From Sneathiella marina (GTDB lineage: Bacteria; Pseudomonadota; Alphaproteobacteria; Sneathiellales; Sneathiellaceae), in contig NZ_CP098747.1 in assembly GCF_023746535.1 (NCBI RefSeq), forward strand, positions 688,364 through 752,363: DNA of 64,000 nt. Direction: 5' to 3'. A program made the position numbers and the translations under genes. Position 1 is the first letter of the stretch. Every line of letters begins with the position of its first letter. Shown here in pieces: positions 1-8,761 of the stretch. The notes beneath the pieces were generated by a model, which saw nothing but the letters and a program-made list of their open reading frames with translations, was not told the origin of the DNA and did no database searches.

Positions 1-353
1 GCCTGTCATTTTTTTTCCTTTTTTGTTTTTAGGCCCAATTCGGGTTCCCCGGCACAAACAGCCCGATCGACCGGTATTGTACTGTTCTTCTTTCCGGGAT
101 GTGAGTTAAGCCGTGCAATTTGCTCAGCCTGAAGACGATTTAGCATACATAAACGAAATGATAAATTGCCAAATCTGAAACTCTTGATTTGGGTATCCTG
201 CGAAAATACAGGTAAAGGATTGTCTCGCATGTTTAGTGAGTGCAGCGCGGGATAATCTGGACGGATTCGAGAATGGAAATAAGGTTTCTTTCAAACTACA
301 AAGAATAGCGTAAGCCAATAATATGACCTTACCCAGTTGGATTGCTGTCTGAT
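1..353. other. Non-coding left edge
   Basis: I support no gene here. A 74-codon minus-strand frame at 6-230 has no convincing ribosome-binding site and no recognisable motif, and it lies downstream of the LysR gene that ends at 354. The segment probably holds the 3' untranslated part of that gene. Confidence 0.4.
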
Positions 354-1271
354 TCAGGCACTAAAATTTAGAGTTTTGAAAATTCTTTCAACCGCATTGA
401 TAAATACACGTTTAACCGGATCAATGCCTGTGGACGATGAAATAATAAGGCCTATTTTGTAATCACTCAACGACTTGATGGAGAGGGGTACAAATTTCAG
501 CTCTCCCATTTCAATTTCTTTCAGAAAACCGATTTTTGTATATATTCCAATAGCTTGATTTGTAAAAATTGCCTGTTTCGCAATGGTTAATGCATTTGTA
601 AAGATATGAGTGGTCAAGGAGGATGATATTATTTTCATTTCCTGATCAAGGATCGAATTTCTTGATCTCGCGTCAATAGTGCGAACCAAAGGATATCCTT
701 CAACATCCGCAATACCGACGGAATGACGTTCAGCCAGTGGATGGTCCGGCCGCATGATAATCCCGAAGGGTGCCGCTTTTTCAGCGACGACGCGGACATC
801 AGGGTGGATTTCTTTCGTGAAATTAAAGCCCATATCGGCATCACCCGTAGCTACGGCTTTCGATATATCATCGGCAACAGATGTAGTGACGGAAAGCGAA
901 ATACTGGGATGTTGCTTGCTAAACTCCTCTAGAATTCTTGGCAAGACCCCAAAAGTCATGGAATCGACTGTTTCAATACTGAGATGCCCTGTTTTCAGGT
1001 CTCGAATATCGTCGATTATGGTCCTTACCTGATTGAAATCATAAAGGGTTTTTCTGCAATGCTCCAAAACAATCTTTCCCGCTGCCGTGATTTCGACACC
1101 CTCGGGAGAGCGATCAAACAGTCGTATACCGAGCTGCTCTTCTACATTGATAATTTTACGATTTACAGAAGTTGATGACACATTGAGAATTTTCGCCGCT
1201 TTCCGTATGGAATTTTGACGTGCTACTTCATCAAGGTAATGCAGAAAAATGTTATGCATATTAGGTGACAT
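354..1271 (-). CDS. LysR-family transcriptional regulator
   Basis: This 305-residue DNA-binding regulator has the usual LysR length and layout. A winged helix-turn-helix lies at about residues 8-65 (AARILN-like helix, then VSSTSVNRKI and LGIRLFDRS). A periplasmic-binding-like effector domain fills residues 90-300. It is transcribed divergently from the ABC-transporter/CoA-enzyme operon starting at 1433, with 161 bp between the two starts. The classic reading is that it controls that operon in response to the imported substrate or an intermediate. The inducer cannot be read from sequence. The family call is secure; the target is inferred from position. Confidence 0.9.
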   Translation of the reverse strand: MSPNMHNIFLHYLDEVARQNSIRKAAKILNVSSTSVNRKIINVEEQLGIRLFDRSPEGVEITAAGKIVLEHCRKTLYDFNQVRTIIDDIRDLKTGHLSIETVDSMTFGVLPRILEEFSKQHPSISLSVTTSVADDISKAVATGDADMGFNFTKEIHPDVRVVAEKAAPFGIIMRPDHPLAERHSVGIADVEGYPLVRTIDARSRNSILDQEMKIISSSLTTHIFTNALTIAKQAIFTNQAIGIYTKIGFLKEIEMGELKFVPLSIKSLSDYKIGLIISSSTGIDPVKRVFINAVERIFKTLNFSA

Positions 1272-1432
1272 ATCTTGGGTGGTGCTAAAAATGCACCGCT
1301 GTTGGTCAATATCGATCCTTTTAGTCTCGCCTTTGTTTCGCTTACAGTCAAGTCCATAAACATAAAGCGCAGAGCAGAGCTATCGTCATGTTGCCGTTCT
1401 ATCTGCAGTTCAAATAACAGGGGAGGACGACA

Positions 1433-2476
1433 ATGATCAGAAAAAAAGAGCTAGCTATTAGCAGGCGAAATGTTTTGCAGGGTATGGGGGCTGTCTCGGC
1501 TGGTGCAATGGCAGGAACCATGCTCAGTTTCGGCTCTGTCAACGCGGCGGGCCTGTATGAAGTAAATTTGCAATTAGGCTGGCTGGCCTCCAACGGCATT
1601 TTGGGTGAAATCGCGGCTGAAAAGCTAGGGTATTTTAAGGACGCAGGAATGAGCCTGAACGTAATACCCGGCGGACCAAACGTAGATGGTGTCGCATCCG
1701 TTGCATCTGGCCGAGCCAATCTGGGCTCTATCTCTTCCAGCCCATCCCTGATGCTTGCACGGGCAGCAGGTATTCCTATCAAATGTATCGCTGCAGGTTA
1801 TCAGCAACATCCTTTTACGTATTTCTCGTTGAAGAAAAATCCTGTGAAGACACCTAAGGATTTGATCGGCAAAAAAGTCGCAACCAATGGTACGGCCAGA
1901 ATTCTGCTTAAAGCGCTTTTGGCTAAAAACGGGATTTCAGAGGACGATGTCGAAGTCATCGTATCGGGTAGCGATATGTCGGTTCTAATGACCGGTCAGG
2001 CTGATGTGGTCACCGGTTGGAATACCAACATCAATGCGCTATCGGTTCTAAAGGACCAGCGTGTAGATATGACATTGTGGGACGCCGGTATCCAGCTTTA
2101 CGCTAATCCTTATTATGTGACCGATAGCACGCTTGCCGATCACCATGAGAAGGTTGTTGATATGATCAAAGTGATCGCAAAAGGCTGGGGATGGGTTTAC
2201 GAAAACCCTGACAAAGCGGCAGAATTTTTGGTCGAAAAATATCCAAATCTCGATATTAAGTCAGAATTAAAAGCAGTCCAGTTGGTGAGAGGTCTATCCT
2301 TTAACGCAAACACAGCCAAAAGTGGCTGGGGCACAATGACCCTTGAAAACTGGCAGGCGCAAATTGATGCCTACAATGACCTCGGCCAATTTGAAGACGG
2401 ACCTCCGAAAGTATCAGATCTTGTAGATATGTCGATTTTACAAGACACGGCATCAGAACGACCAAAATACGGATGA
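1433..2476 (+). CDS. ABC transporter substrate-binding protein, NMT1/THI5-like (NitT/TauT type)
   Basis: This 347-residue periplasmic binding protein belongs to the family that feeds taurine-, nitrate-, aliphatic sulfonate- and pyrimidine-type importers. A twin-arginine signal is visible (SRRNVLQG, Arg11-Arg12, then a hydrophobic stretch to about residue 38), so export is probably by Tat. The mature part opens with the family-typical LQLGWLASNGILGEIAAEK segment. A strong ribosome-binding site (ggggaggacgac) precedes the ATG. It is the first gene of the operon. The ligand is unknown; the downstream enzymes suggest a carboxylate or nitrogen heterocycle rather than taurine. Confidence 0.88.
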   Translation: MIRKKELAISRRNVLQGMGAVSAGAMAGTMLSFGSVNAAGLYEVNLQLGWLASNGILGEIAAEKLGYFKDAGMSLNVIPGGPNVDGVASVASGRANLGSISSSPSLMLARAAGIPIKCIAAGYQQHPFTYFSLKKNPVKTPKDLIGKKVATNGTARILLKALLAKNGISEDDVEVIVSGSDMSVLMTGQADVVTGWNTNINALSVLKDQRVDMTLWDAGIQLYANPYYVTDSTLADHHEKVVDMIKVIAKGWGWVYENPDKAAEFLVEKYPNLDIKSELKAVQLVRGLSFNANTAKSGWGTMTLENWQAQIDAYNDLGQFEDGPPKVSDLVDMSILQDTASERPKYG

Positions 2477-2480
2477 TGCT

Positions 2481-3284
2481 ATGGAAACCGCCAGAAAAAT
2501 AGAAGCGATGGCTGCTGAAAAGGTTTCGATTGCGACGTCGCTCAAGAATGCGTTTGTAAAATTTGGCTCTTTCACCGCAATTGAGAACCTTTCGCTCGAT
2601 GTTGAGGCGGGATCTTTTTATACAATATTGGGGCCTTCTGGGTGTGGTAAATCAACCTTGCTCAGACTTGTGTCAGACCTGGTACCGATAGCTTCCGGTG
2701 ACGTCAGTATATTCGGTAAATCAACCGAACAGGCCCGACTTGCGAGAGAGTTTGCCTTTGTGTTTCAAGATGCAGCCTTGTTGCCATGGCGAACGGCCAT
2801 TCAAAACGTAGAGCTACCCTTGGAGATGGGCCGAAAACGAGGCGTAGATATCCCTGTTAGCGATAAATCTCCGATGGAGCTTCTTGAACTCGTCGGGCTG
2901 AAAGGGCGTGAAAATGCTTTGCCCCACGAACTTTCAGGAGGGATGCGGCAGCGGGTTGCCATTGCACGGGCCCTAGTGTGCCAGCCTAAATTGTTGCTTA
3001 TGGATGAGCCCTTCGGCGCGCTGGACGAGATGACACGTGATCATCTCAATTTGCAGCTTCTTAAAATTTGGGAAGAAACAGGCGTTACAATCTTGTTTGT
3101 AACCCATTCCATCCCAGAGGCCGTTTTTCTTGGACAGAAAGTACTTATGTTGCAGGCACATCCAGGTCGATTGAAGGAGGTCGTTGATATCAACCTTCCC
3201 TATCCACGTGAAATTAAGTTGCGTGATACGCAGGAATTTACCAAATACGCAGCCTATCTGCGAGAATTACTGGAGACTTGCTGA
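2481..3284 (+). CDS. ABC transporter ATP-binding protein (NitT/TauT type)
   Basis: This 267-residue cytoplasmic ATPase energises the importer. Walker A is GPSGCGKST at 51-59, the Q-loop glutamine is in FVFQDAALLPW near 95, the signature is LSGGMRQR from 151 and Walker B is LLLMDEP at 171-177, with the D-loop ALDEMTRD just after. All catalytic residues are present. The gene begins 4 bp after the binding-protein stop, and its stop overlaps the permease ATG (TGATG). Tight packing between binding protein and permease makes a single importer likely. Confidence 0.92.
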   Translation: METARKIEAMAAEKVSIATSLKNAFVKFGSFTAIENLSLDVEAGSFYTILGPSGCGKSTLLRLVSDLVPIASGDVSIFGKSTEQARLAREFAFVFQDAALLPWRTAIQNVELPLEMGRKRGVDIPVSDKSPMELLELVGLKGRENALPHELSGGMRQRVAIARALVCQPKLLLMDEPFGALDEMTRDHLNLQLLKIWEETGVTILFVTHSIPEAVFLGQKVLMLQAHPGRLKEVVDINLPYPREIKLRDTQEFTKYAAYLRELLETC

Positions 3285-4084
3285 TGTCAGTTTCACAGAA
3301 TCTTGATCTTGCACTTCAATCTGATGAGAAAAGAGTAGTTCGCCGAGCAAAGATTGAAGCAATAGCCATTCCCTTTGCGACAGTTGCAGCCTTGCTAATT
3401 ATCTGGCAGTTCGGCGTTAGAATATTCGATGTACCTGCCTATATTGCCCCTGCGCCGAGTGATGTTGCCGCTACTTTTGTTGCCAAATTTCCAATTCTAT
3501 TGGAGAATTTTTGGCCAACATTTTACGAGAGTGTCCTGGGTTTTTTTGCCGGTAATTTGGCAGCAATGTTAATTGCGATTGCATTTGTACATAATCGAAC
3601 AGCCGAAAAGGCGTTTTTCCCGCTTGCGGTTTTTATCAATACAATACCAATATTAGCTATAGCACCGATTTTGGTTCTTATTTTCGGAGCCGGATTAACG
3701 GCGAAAGTTGTAATTGCAGGATTAATCTGCTTTTTCCCGACCCTTGTTAATATGGTACGTGGCCTTCAATCCGTGAGCGCGCAGTCCTTGGAATTGGCAA
3801 GAATTTTATCTGCCTCCAAATCTGAAATCTTCTGGAAGATAAGGCTTCCTTCTTCTCTCCCATTTCTGTTCTCAGCTCTCAAAATCGCGGCAACAACATG
3901 TGTGATCGGGGCGATTGTCGGTGAGTGGGTTGGCGCAGATGTTGGTCTCGGCGCCTTGATAATTGATTCAACCTTCAATTTTAGATCTTCATTGCTATAT
4001 GCGACCGTTTTTATGTCCTCCGGTTTATCGGTATTTTTGTTTGCCGCGGTATCGATCACAGAAAAACTGGTTGTGCGCTGGTAA
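3284..4084 (+). CDS. ABC transporter permease (NitT/TauT type)
   Basis: This inner-membrane permease of about 266 residues has roughly six hydrophobic segments. The binding-protein-dependent-transport EAA loop reads ELARILSASKSEIFWKIRLP, which docks the ATPase. I place the start at the ATG overlapping the ATPase stop rather than at the TTG two codons upstream. It closes the three-gene transport unit; a 71-bp gap then leads to the enzyme genes, probably in the same transcript. Confidence 0.9.
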   Translation: MSVSQNLDLALQSDEKRVVRRAKIEAIAIPFATVAALLIIWQFGVRIFDVPAYIAPAPSDVAATFVAKFPILLENFWPTFYESVLGFFAGNLAAMLIAIAFVHNRTAEKAFFPLAVFINTIPILAIAPILVLIFGAGLTAKVVIAGLICFFPTLVNMVRGLQSVSAQSLELARILSASKSEIFWKIRLPSSLPFLFSALKIAATTCVIGAIVGEWVGADVGLGALIIDSTFNFRSSLLYATVFMSSGLSVFLFAAVSITEKLVVRW

Positions 4085-4155
4085 CCGTTGAAGCGAATTC
4101 AGGTCCCGAAATTTATGATCAAACTAGAACGTGCCTCAAGGTTAGGAGTAAGCCG

Positions 4156-5520
4156 ATGGTAGAACAAATAAAAGATTTTATGACTGTGCAAGCTCAACAA
4201 GTGCCGATTGTTGCGCAAACCGATGTCGTCGTCGTCGGGGCTGGGCCTGCCGGGCTGACCGCCGCAGTTTCTGCCGCCCGAAATGGGTGCTCCGTGACAT
4301 TGATTGAACGCTATCATCATTTAGGTGGCATGGCCTCCGGAGGTATGGTCCTTGTTCTCGACGATATGGTAAATATGGGGCGCGAAATTGTTACGACCGG
4401 TATCGTGAGTGAATTCGTTGACCGGATGGAACAAGTGGATGGCGCAGTATACCCGCCGCCTGAAGATTGTTACAAAAGTTGGGATATGTGGAAAAAATGG
4501 TCTCGTTGGGGCTGTATAAATTTTCATGAAACCGGAATGCCGCAACCGATTTTGCATGCTGTCGCATTTGATCCCGATGCCTGGAAACGCGTCAGTCTTG
4601 ATTTGGTTCGCGATGCGGGCGTGAATTTACGGCTACATAGCTGGTTTTCCGAAGCAATCGTTGAGAACGGCAAGGTCTCAGGTGTCATATGCCAAACCAA
4701 GCTTGGTCGGCAAGCAATCAAAGCAGATATGGTTATCGATGCGACGGGAGATCTGGATCTCGCCGCCTCAGCCGGGGCGTCTTTTATCAACGGCCAGTAT
4801 ATAGTGACGACAGTCTTCCGCCTGTGTGATGTGGACACTGATAAAGCGGAAGCCTATGAATATAGCAATCCCGAAGATTATAAGGCGCTGGATCGCCAAG
4901 CCCGCCGCATCATTGGCGGTGCATGGGGTATGTGGTGGCTGAAGACGCCATTACCTGGAATTGTATGGTGCAATTGCCCGCATATGCCTGGTTATGACGG
5001 ACTTTCTCCGGAAGGAATGGTCGAAGCAGAATTCGAGGGGCGGGATAGAATGATGAAGCTTCTGGAATTCGCCAAAAACAATATCCCCGGGTTCGAAAAT
5101 GCCAAAATGCTGGGTGCTGCAGAGCAGCTAGGTATTCGTCAAACACGGTTGTTGCAGGGCGAATATGTTGTCACAAAGGATGATGTACAAAGCAGGCGCC
5201 ATTTTGCCGACAGTGTCTGCCGAGGGCGCGACTACTATACTCCTTATCGTGCTTTGCTTCCCAAGGGACTGGATAACCTAATCGTTGCAGGTCGTCATTA
5301 TTCGGTTGATAGCGAAGGTCAGAAATCGTCGCGCGAAATACCTCCGTGCATGTCACAAGGGGAAGCTGCAGGTGTGGCTGTATCTTTAGCTTTGAACGGA
5401 AAGATCGCTTTGCGCGATGTCGATGTAAAATTAATTCAACAGCAAATGCGAGCGCAAGGGGCGGACCCGGGAGATATCCCATCGCCCAATGCGTTAGTTG
5501 AAGAATCGCTCGCTTCGTAA
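4156..5520 (+). CDS. FAD-dependent oxidoreductase (FAD_oxidored-like)
   Basis: This 454-residue flavoprotein starts with a dinucleotide-binding fold: VVVVGAGPAGLTAA with the glycines at 28-33, an acidic ribose ligand in LIERY near 52, then HHLGGMASGG. A second FAD-contact segment, MVIDATGDLDLAA, lies mid-protein, and the C-terminal YSVDSEGQKSSREIPPCMSQGEAAGVAV closes the FAD site. It resembles soluble FAD-dependent dehydrogenases/reductases of the PF12831 type. No signal peptide is seen. In this operon it may oxidise or reduce a CoA ester or acid, with the ferredoxin gene product as electron partner; that pairing is inference. The substrate is unknown. Confidence 0.82.
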   Translation: MVEQIKDFMTVQAQQVPIVAQTDVVVVGAGPAGLTAAVSAARNGCSVTLIERYHHLGGMASGGMVLVLDDMVNMGREIVTTGIVSEFVDRMEQVDGAVYPPPEDCYKSWDMWKKWSRWGCINFHETGMPQPILHAVAFDPDAWKRVSLDLVRDAGVNLRLHSWFSEAIVENGKVSGVICQTKLGRQAIKADMVIDATGDLDLAASAGASFINGQYIVTTVFRLCDVDTDKAEAYEYSNPEDYKALDRQARRIIGGAWGMWWLKTPLPGIVWCNCPHMPGYDGLSPEGMVEAEFEGRDRMMKLLEFAKNNIPGFENAKMLGAAEQLGIRQTRLLQGEYVVTKDDVQSRRHFADSVCRGRDYYTPYRALLPKGLDNLIVAGRHYSVDSEGQKSSREIPPCMSQGEAAGVAVSLALNGKIALRDVDVKLIQQQMRAQGADPGDIPSPNALVEESLAS

Positions 5521-5531
5521 GGATAAGTACC

Positions 5532-6707
5532 ATGACAAACAAAAACATAATGCCGCTTGAGGGTGTGCGAATTCTGGATTTTACCCAGGTCATGCTGGGT
5601 CCTTGTGCAACCCAGATGCTCGCGGATTTTGGAGCGGACGTTATCAAAGTTGAGCGGCCCGGGGCTGGAGATCTATCGCGTAATTTTTTTGGGGAAGTAT
5701 CGGAGCTTGCCATGAATAACGCGGTATTTTCTTCTCTCAATCGCAATAAGAGGTCGATCGAAATAGATACAAAAGCGGAGTCTGGAAAACAGATGGTACA
5801 TGACCTTGTCAAATCCTGTGACGTGGTTGTAGATAATTTTCGTGCTGGTGTTATGGACCGTCTCGGTTTCGGTTACGACGAGCTCAGTAAAATAAATCCG
5901 CGTATTATATGCGCATCGGGGACGGGTTTCGGAGAAACCGGGCCCTATGCCCACAAAGGCGGGCAGGACGTTCTCGCACAGGCAATGAGTGGTGTGATGG
6001 AAAAAACGGCCGATCCTTCGATACCGAAATCCATCTATCCAACGACATTATGTGATTACACAGCGGGAATGCATTTGACCCAAGGAATAATGGCGGCGCT
6101 GCTTGCCCGTGAAAAAACAGGGCGTGGACAAAAAGTTGCTGTGTCGCTTTACGATTCAATGATTGCAATGCAAATGCAGGAAGCGGCGCAATGGAGCAAG
6201 CATCGTGAAGTTTTGAATTGGGCGGCAATGCCACTTACCGGTGTATTCGAGACAACTAATGGTGCGGTTGTGGTTGTCGGAGCCTTTAAGCCCAAACCTC
6301 TTCAGGATATCTGTATTGCTCTTGGTATTGACGATGTTTCAGATGAGTATCCTGATCTGAAAAGTCAAAGGGAACATAAGCCTTTTTTGCAGAAACTGTT
6401 CCGTGATAATTTCGCAACCAATACATCAGAACACTGGCTAGAACGGCTTGAAGAGAGAGATTTGCTGTGTGCACCTGTCAAATCCCTCGATGAAGCGCTG
6501 GCGGACCCACAGACTGCGATAAACAATATGCTTGTCGCTATAGAACATCCTGTTCTCGGGGACATTACGCTGGTTGGGTCTCCTGTTCATTTATCAGATG
6601 CCCCTCTTGAAATTCGGCATATGCCGCCAAAACTTGGCGAGCATACTCAGGATATTATTAAAGAATTTGGCTTAGTTACGCCGGCATCAGAAAGTGTCGC
6701 AATATGA
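5532..6707 (+). CDS. CoA-transferase family III (CaiB/BaiF) protein
   Basis: This 391-residue class III CoA-transferase would move CoA between two carboxylic acids through an aspartyl-anhydride intermediate. Family landmarks are the opening LEGVRILDFTQVMLGPCATQ, the conserved ADFGADVIKVERPGAGD, LNRNKRSIEID, and the probable catalytic aspartate D146 in GGQDVLAQAMSG. The length is normal. It follows the FAD oxidoreductase by 11 bp and overlaps the next gene by 4 bp. The likely role is activation of the imported acid as its CoA thioester. Donor and acceptor acids are unknown. Confidence 0.88.
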   Translation: MTNKNIMPLEGVRILDFTQVMLGPCATQMLADFGADVIKVERPGAGDLSRNFFGEVSELAMNNAVFSSLNRNKRSIEIDTKAESGKQMVHDLVKSCDVVVDNFRAGVMDRLGFGYDELSKINPRIICASGTGFGETGPYAHKGGQDVLAQAMSGVMEKTADPSIPKSIYPTTLCDYTAGMHLTQGIMAALLAREKTGRGQKVAVSLYDSMIAMQMQEAAQWSKHREVLNWAAMPLTGVFETTNGAVVVVGAFKPKPLQDICIALGIDDVSDEYPDLKSQREHKPFLQKLFRDNFATNTSEHWLERLEERDLLCAPVKSLDEALADPQTAINNMLVAIEHPVLGDITLVGSPVHLSDAPLEIRHMPPKLGEHTQDIIKEFGLVTPASESVAI

Positions 6708-7480
6708 GTGTGCGGTTCACAGTAGAAGATAATATTGCCAGGGTGACGCTCGATCGACCGGATCGCATGAATGCAGTTGATGACGCCACTGATCGCGAAC
6801 TAGAAAAAATCTGGTCTACGATTGAAACCGATGACACAATTCGTTGCGTTATTCTGACCGGTGCTGGTGATCGAGCCTTTAGTGCCGGTGCTGATATGAA
6901 GTCGAGCGATGGTAAATCGGGCCTTGAATATTGGGCTTCGCAAAATAAAAACGGTTTTGGCGGCATCGCCATGCGACCGAATTTAACAGTCCCCATAATT
7001 GCACGGGTAAACGGACTGGCTCTTGGCGGTGGCATGGAAATGGTACTTGGTTGTGATATCGTCATTGCGACAGATGATGCGCGGTTTGGCCTGCCAGAAG
7101 CAAAAGTGGGTCGTCTGCCGCTTGCTGGCGGGATGATATTGCTGCAGCGTCTAGTCCCTCAGAAAGTAGCAGCGAGCCTGATGATGACGGGGCGCATGAT
7201 GTCAAGCGCCGAAGCACAGAGTTATGGGTTGGTGAACTCGGTTGTGTCGCGTGAAGAACTTGATGAGGAAGTAAACAAATGGGTGGAGGATATACTCTCC
7301 TGTGCACCGCTGTCCGTGCGCGCCATTAAAGAAGCAATACAGGAAACTTCCCATCTTTCCGTGAAGGAAGCAAAATCTCTTAAATTATCCGCGCTTGTCT
7401 CTGCGCTGGTTTCTGAAGATTCCGAAGAAGGCGTCACAGCCTTTCGGGAAAAGCGCGCGCCGGTTTGGCGCGGCAGGTAA
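6704..7480 (+). CDS. Enoyl-CoA hydratase/isomerase family protein
   Basis: This 258-residue crotonase-fold enzyme acts on CoA esters. The two oxyanion-hole segments are present (AFSAGADMKS and NGLALGGGMEMVLGCD), as is FGLPEAKVGRLPLAGG, which carries a family-typical catalytic glutamate. The C-terminal AFREKRAPVWRGR is also characteristic. Its ATG overlaps the CoA-transferase stop, so the two are translationally coupled and probably act in succession. It could be a hydratase, isomerase or ring-opening hydrolase; sequence alone does not decide. Confidence 0.87.
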   Translation: MSVRFTVEDNIARVTLDRPDRMNAVDDATDRELEKIWSTIETDDTIRCVILTGAGDRAFSAGADMKSSDGKSGLEYWASQNKNGFGGIAMRPNLTVPIIARVNGLALGGGMEMVLGCDIVIATDDARFGLPEAKVGRLPLAGGMILLQRLVPQKVAASLMMTGRMMSSAEAQSYGLVNSVVSREELDEEVNKWVEDILSCAPLSVRAIKEAIQETSHLSVKEAKSLKLSALVSALVSEDSEEGVTAFREKRAPVWRGR

Positions 7481-7488
7481 GGGCTGAT

Positions 7489-7854
7489 ATGGCCTTGATC
7501 ATCAACAGCGAATGTGTCGACATTAAAGATGGTGCCTGTACCACCGTTTGCCCGGTTGATTGCATTTATGAAGGTGGCCGGATGTTCTATATACATCCGG
7601 ATGAATGTATTGAGTGTGGGATATGCGAAAGCATCTGCCCTGTGGATGCCATCCGTTACGACGATGAAGTATCTGAAGACGAAGCAATATTTGTTCAAAT
7701 AAACCGGGAATATTTTGAACCAGCTGTCACAGGTTTGGGTGAGCCCGGCGGATGGAACCGTCTCACAACCACGGATCAGGATCACCCGGCAGTATTGGCA
7801 TTACCACGCAAAAAAAAAGAGGCTGAAATTAGCCAAAGCAAGGAAGAAAACTAA
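7489..7854 (+). CDS. FdxA-like ferredoxin (7Fe/8Fe type)
   Basis: This 121-residue electron carrier has two Fe-S motifs: CVDIKDGACTTVCPVDCIYE, then HPDECIECGICESICPVDAI. The order and the CPVDCIYEGGRMFYIHPDEC linker match the FdxA-type ferredoxins that hold a [3Fe-4S] or [4Fe-4S] centre plus a [4Fe-4S] centre. The chosen ATG gives the usual MALIINSEC start; an upstream in-frame start at 7465 would lie inside the hydratase gene. It probably serves the FAD oxidoreductase, or a reaction coupled to it, in this operon. Confidence 0.87.
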   Translation: MALIINSECVDIKDGACTTVCPVDCIYEGGRMFYIHPDECIECGICESICPVDAIRYDDEVSEDEAIFVQINREYFEPAVTGLGEPGGWNRLTTTDQDHPAVLALPRKKKEAEISQSKEEN

Positions 7855-8733
7855 ATGTTTGGTGTCATCGCGGCAGTTCCCACGCCGGTCAACACGGCGG
7901 GTATACCGCAACAGGGGTTGTTTATTTCGCATTGCCAGTGGGCACTGGAAAATGGATGTAATGGATTAAATTTACTGGGCTCGACCGGTGAAGCAAATTC
8001 ATTCGATACTGAAACTCGCAAATTGGTAATGACATGGGCAGCAAACTCGCTGGACAGGACCAAATTAATGGTAGGGACCGGGACGCCTTCGTTGTCTGAA
8101 ACCCTTGATCTAACCTGTTGTGCAGATGACCTTGGATATGGCGTGGCCTTGGTTTTGCCGCCTTACTATTACAAACCTGTATCTGAAGAGGGCTTGTTTG
8201 CTTGGTATGCTGATTTGCATCAGAAGTTGGGCCGTAGAAAAATAGCCCTATATTTCTATAACTTCCCGCAAATGACAGGGCTGGTTATACCGATTTCAGT
8301 CATTGAAAGATTGCATGACGCATGGCCTGATCGATTTTGCGGTATTAAGGATTCCTCGGGCGACCTTGACTATTGCCGACAACTGGCATCCCGGTTGCCT
8401 AATTTGGCCGTTTTCCCAAGCTCGGAAACATCACTCGGGGAGGCAAAACAATATGGATTTGCCGGATGTATCTCTGCGACGGTTAATCAGACATCGCGGC
8501 TTTGCGCAAAAGTATGGTCAGGTGAAGAAGTTGACCAAGACGGATTATTGACCGAAATCGGTAACATTCGCAATGCGATATCTTCGACAGCCCTTATACC
8601 GGCGATAAAGTATCTCGTTGGGCAACGCAGTGGAGAAAGTAGTTGGGAGAAATTGCTTCCTCCGTTCCAGACGCTTTCCGACCAACATAAACGGGAGCTA
8701 GCACCTGTTGTCAGGAAACTCGCCTCCAATTGA
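7855..8733 (+). CDS. Dihydrodipicolinate synthase/N-acetylneuraminate lyase family protein
   Basis: This 292-residue TIM-barrel lyase is of the DapA family. The Schiff-base lysine is in FCGIKDSSG, the catalytic tyrosine in ALYFYNFP, and the carboxylate-binding loop is GSTGEAN. The starting AAVPTPVN is typical. The family makes or breaks C-C bonds with pyruvate, or dehydrates/deaminates 2-keto acids. It begins immediately after the ferredoxin stop and sits 28 bp before an aldehyde dehydrogenase, so an aldehyde or semialdehyde product passed to that enzyme is likely. It is not the biosynthetic DapA by context. Confidence 0.87.
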   Translation: MFGVIAAVPTPVNTAGIPQQGLFISHCQWALENGCNGLNLLGSTGEANSFDTETRKLVMTWAANSLDRTKLMVGTGTPSLSETLDLTCCADDLGYGVALVLPPYYYKPVSEEGLFAWYADLHQKLGRRKIALYFYNFPQMTGLVIPISVIERLHDAWPDRFCGIKDSSGDLDYCRQLASRLPNLAVFPSSETSLGEAKQYGFAGCISATVNQTSRLCAKVWSGEEVDQDGLLTEIGNIRNAISSTALIPAIKYLVGQRSGESSWEKLLPPFQTLSDQHKRELAPVVRKLASN

Positions 8734-8761
8734 TATTTTGAGAACTCAAGAGAGAAATATA

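Noticed and set aside
6-230. 74-codon minus-strand frame at the left edge
   Set aside because: No ribosome-binding site, motif or context; length is within chance for this composition.
1272-1432. Thiamine or other riboswitch before the NMT1/THI5-like binding protein
   Set aside because: No THI-box core or extended leader structure is visible in the 161-bp divergent region.
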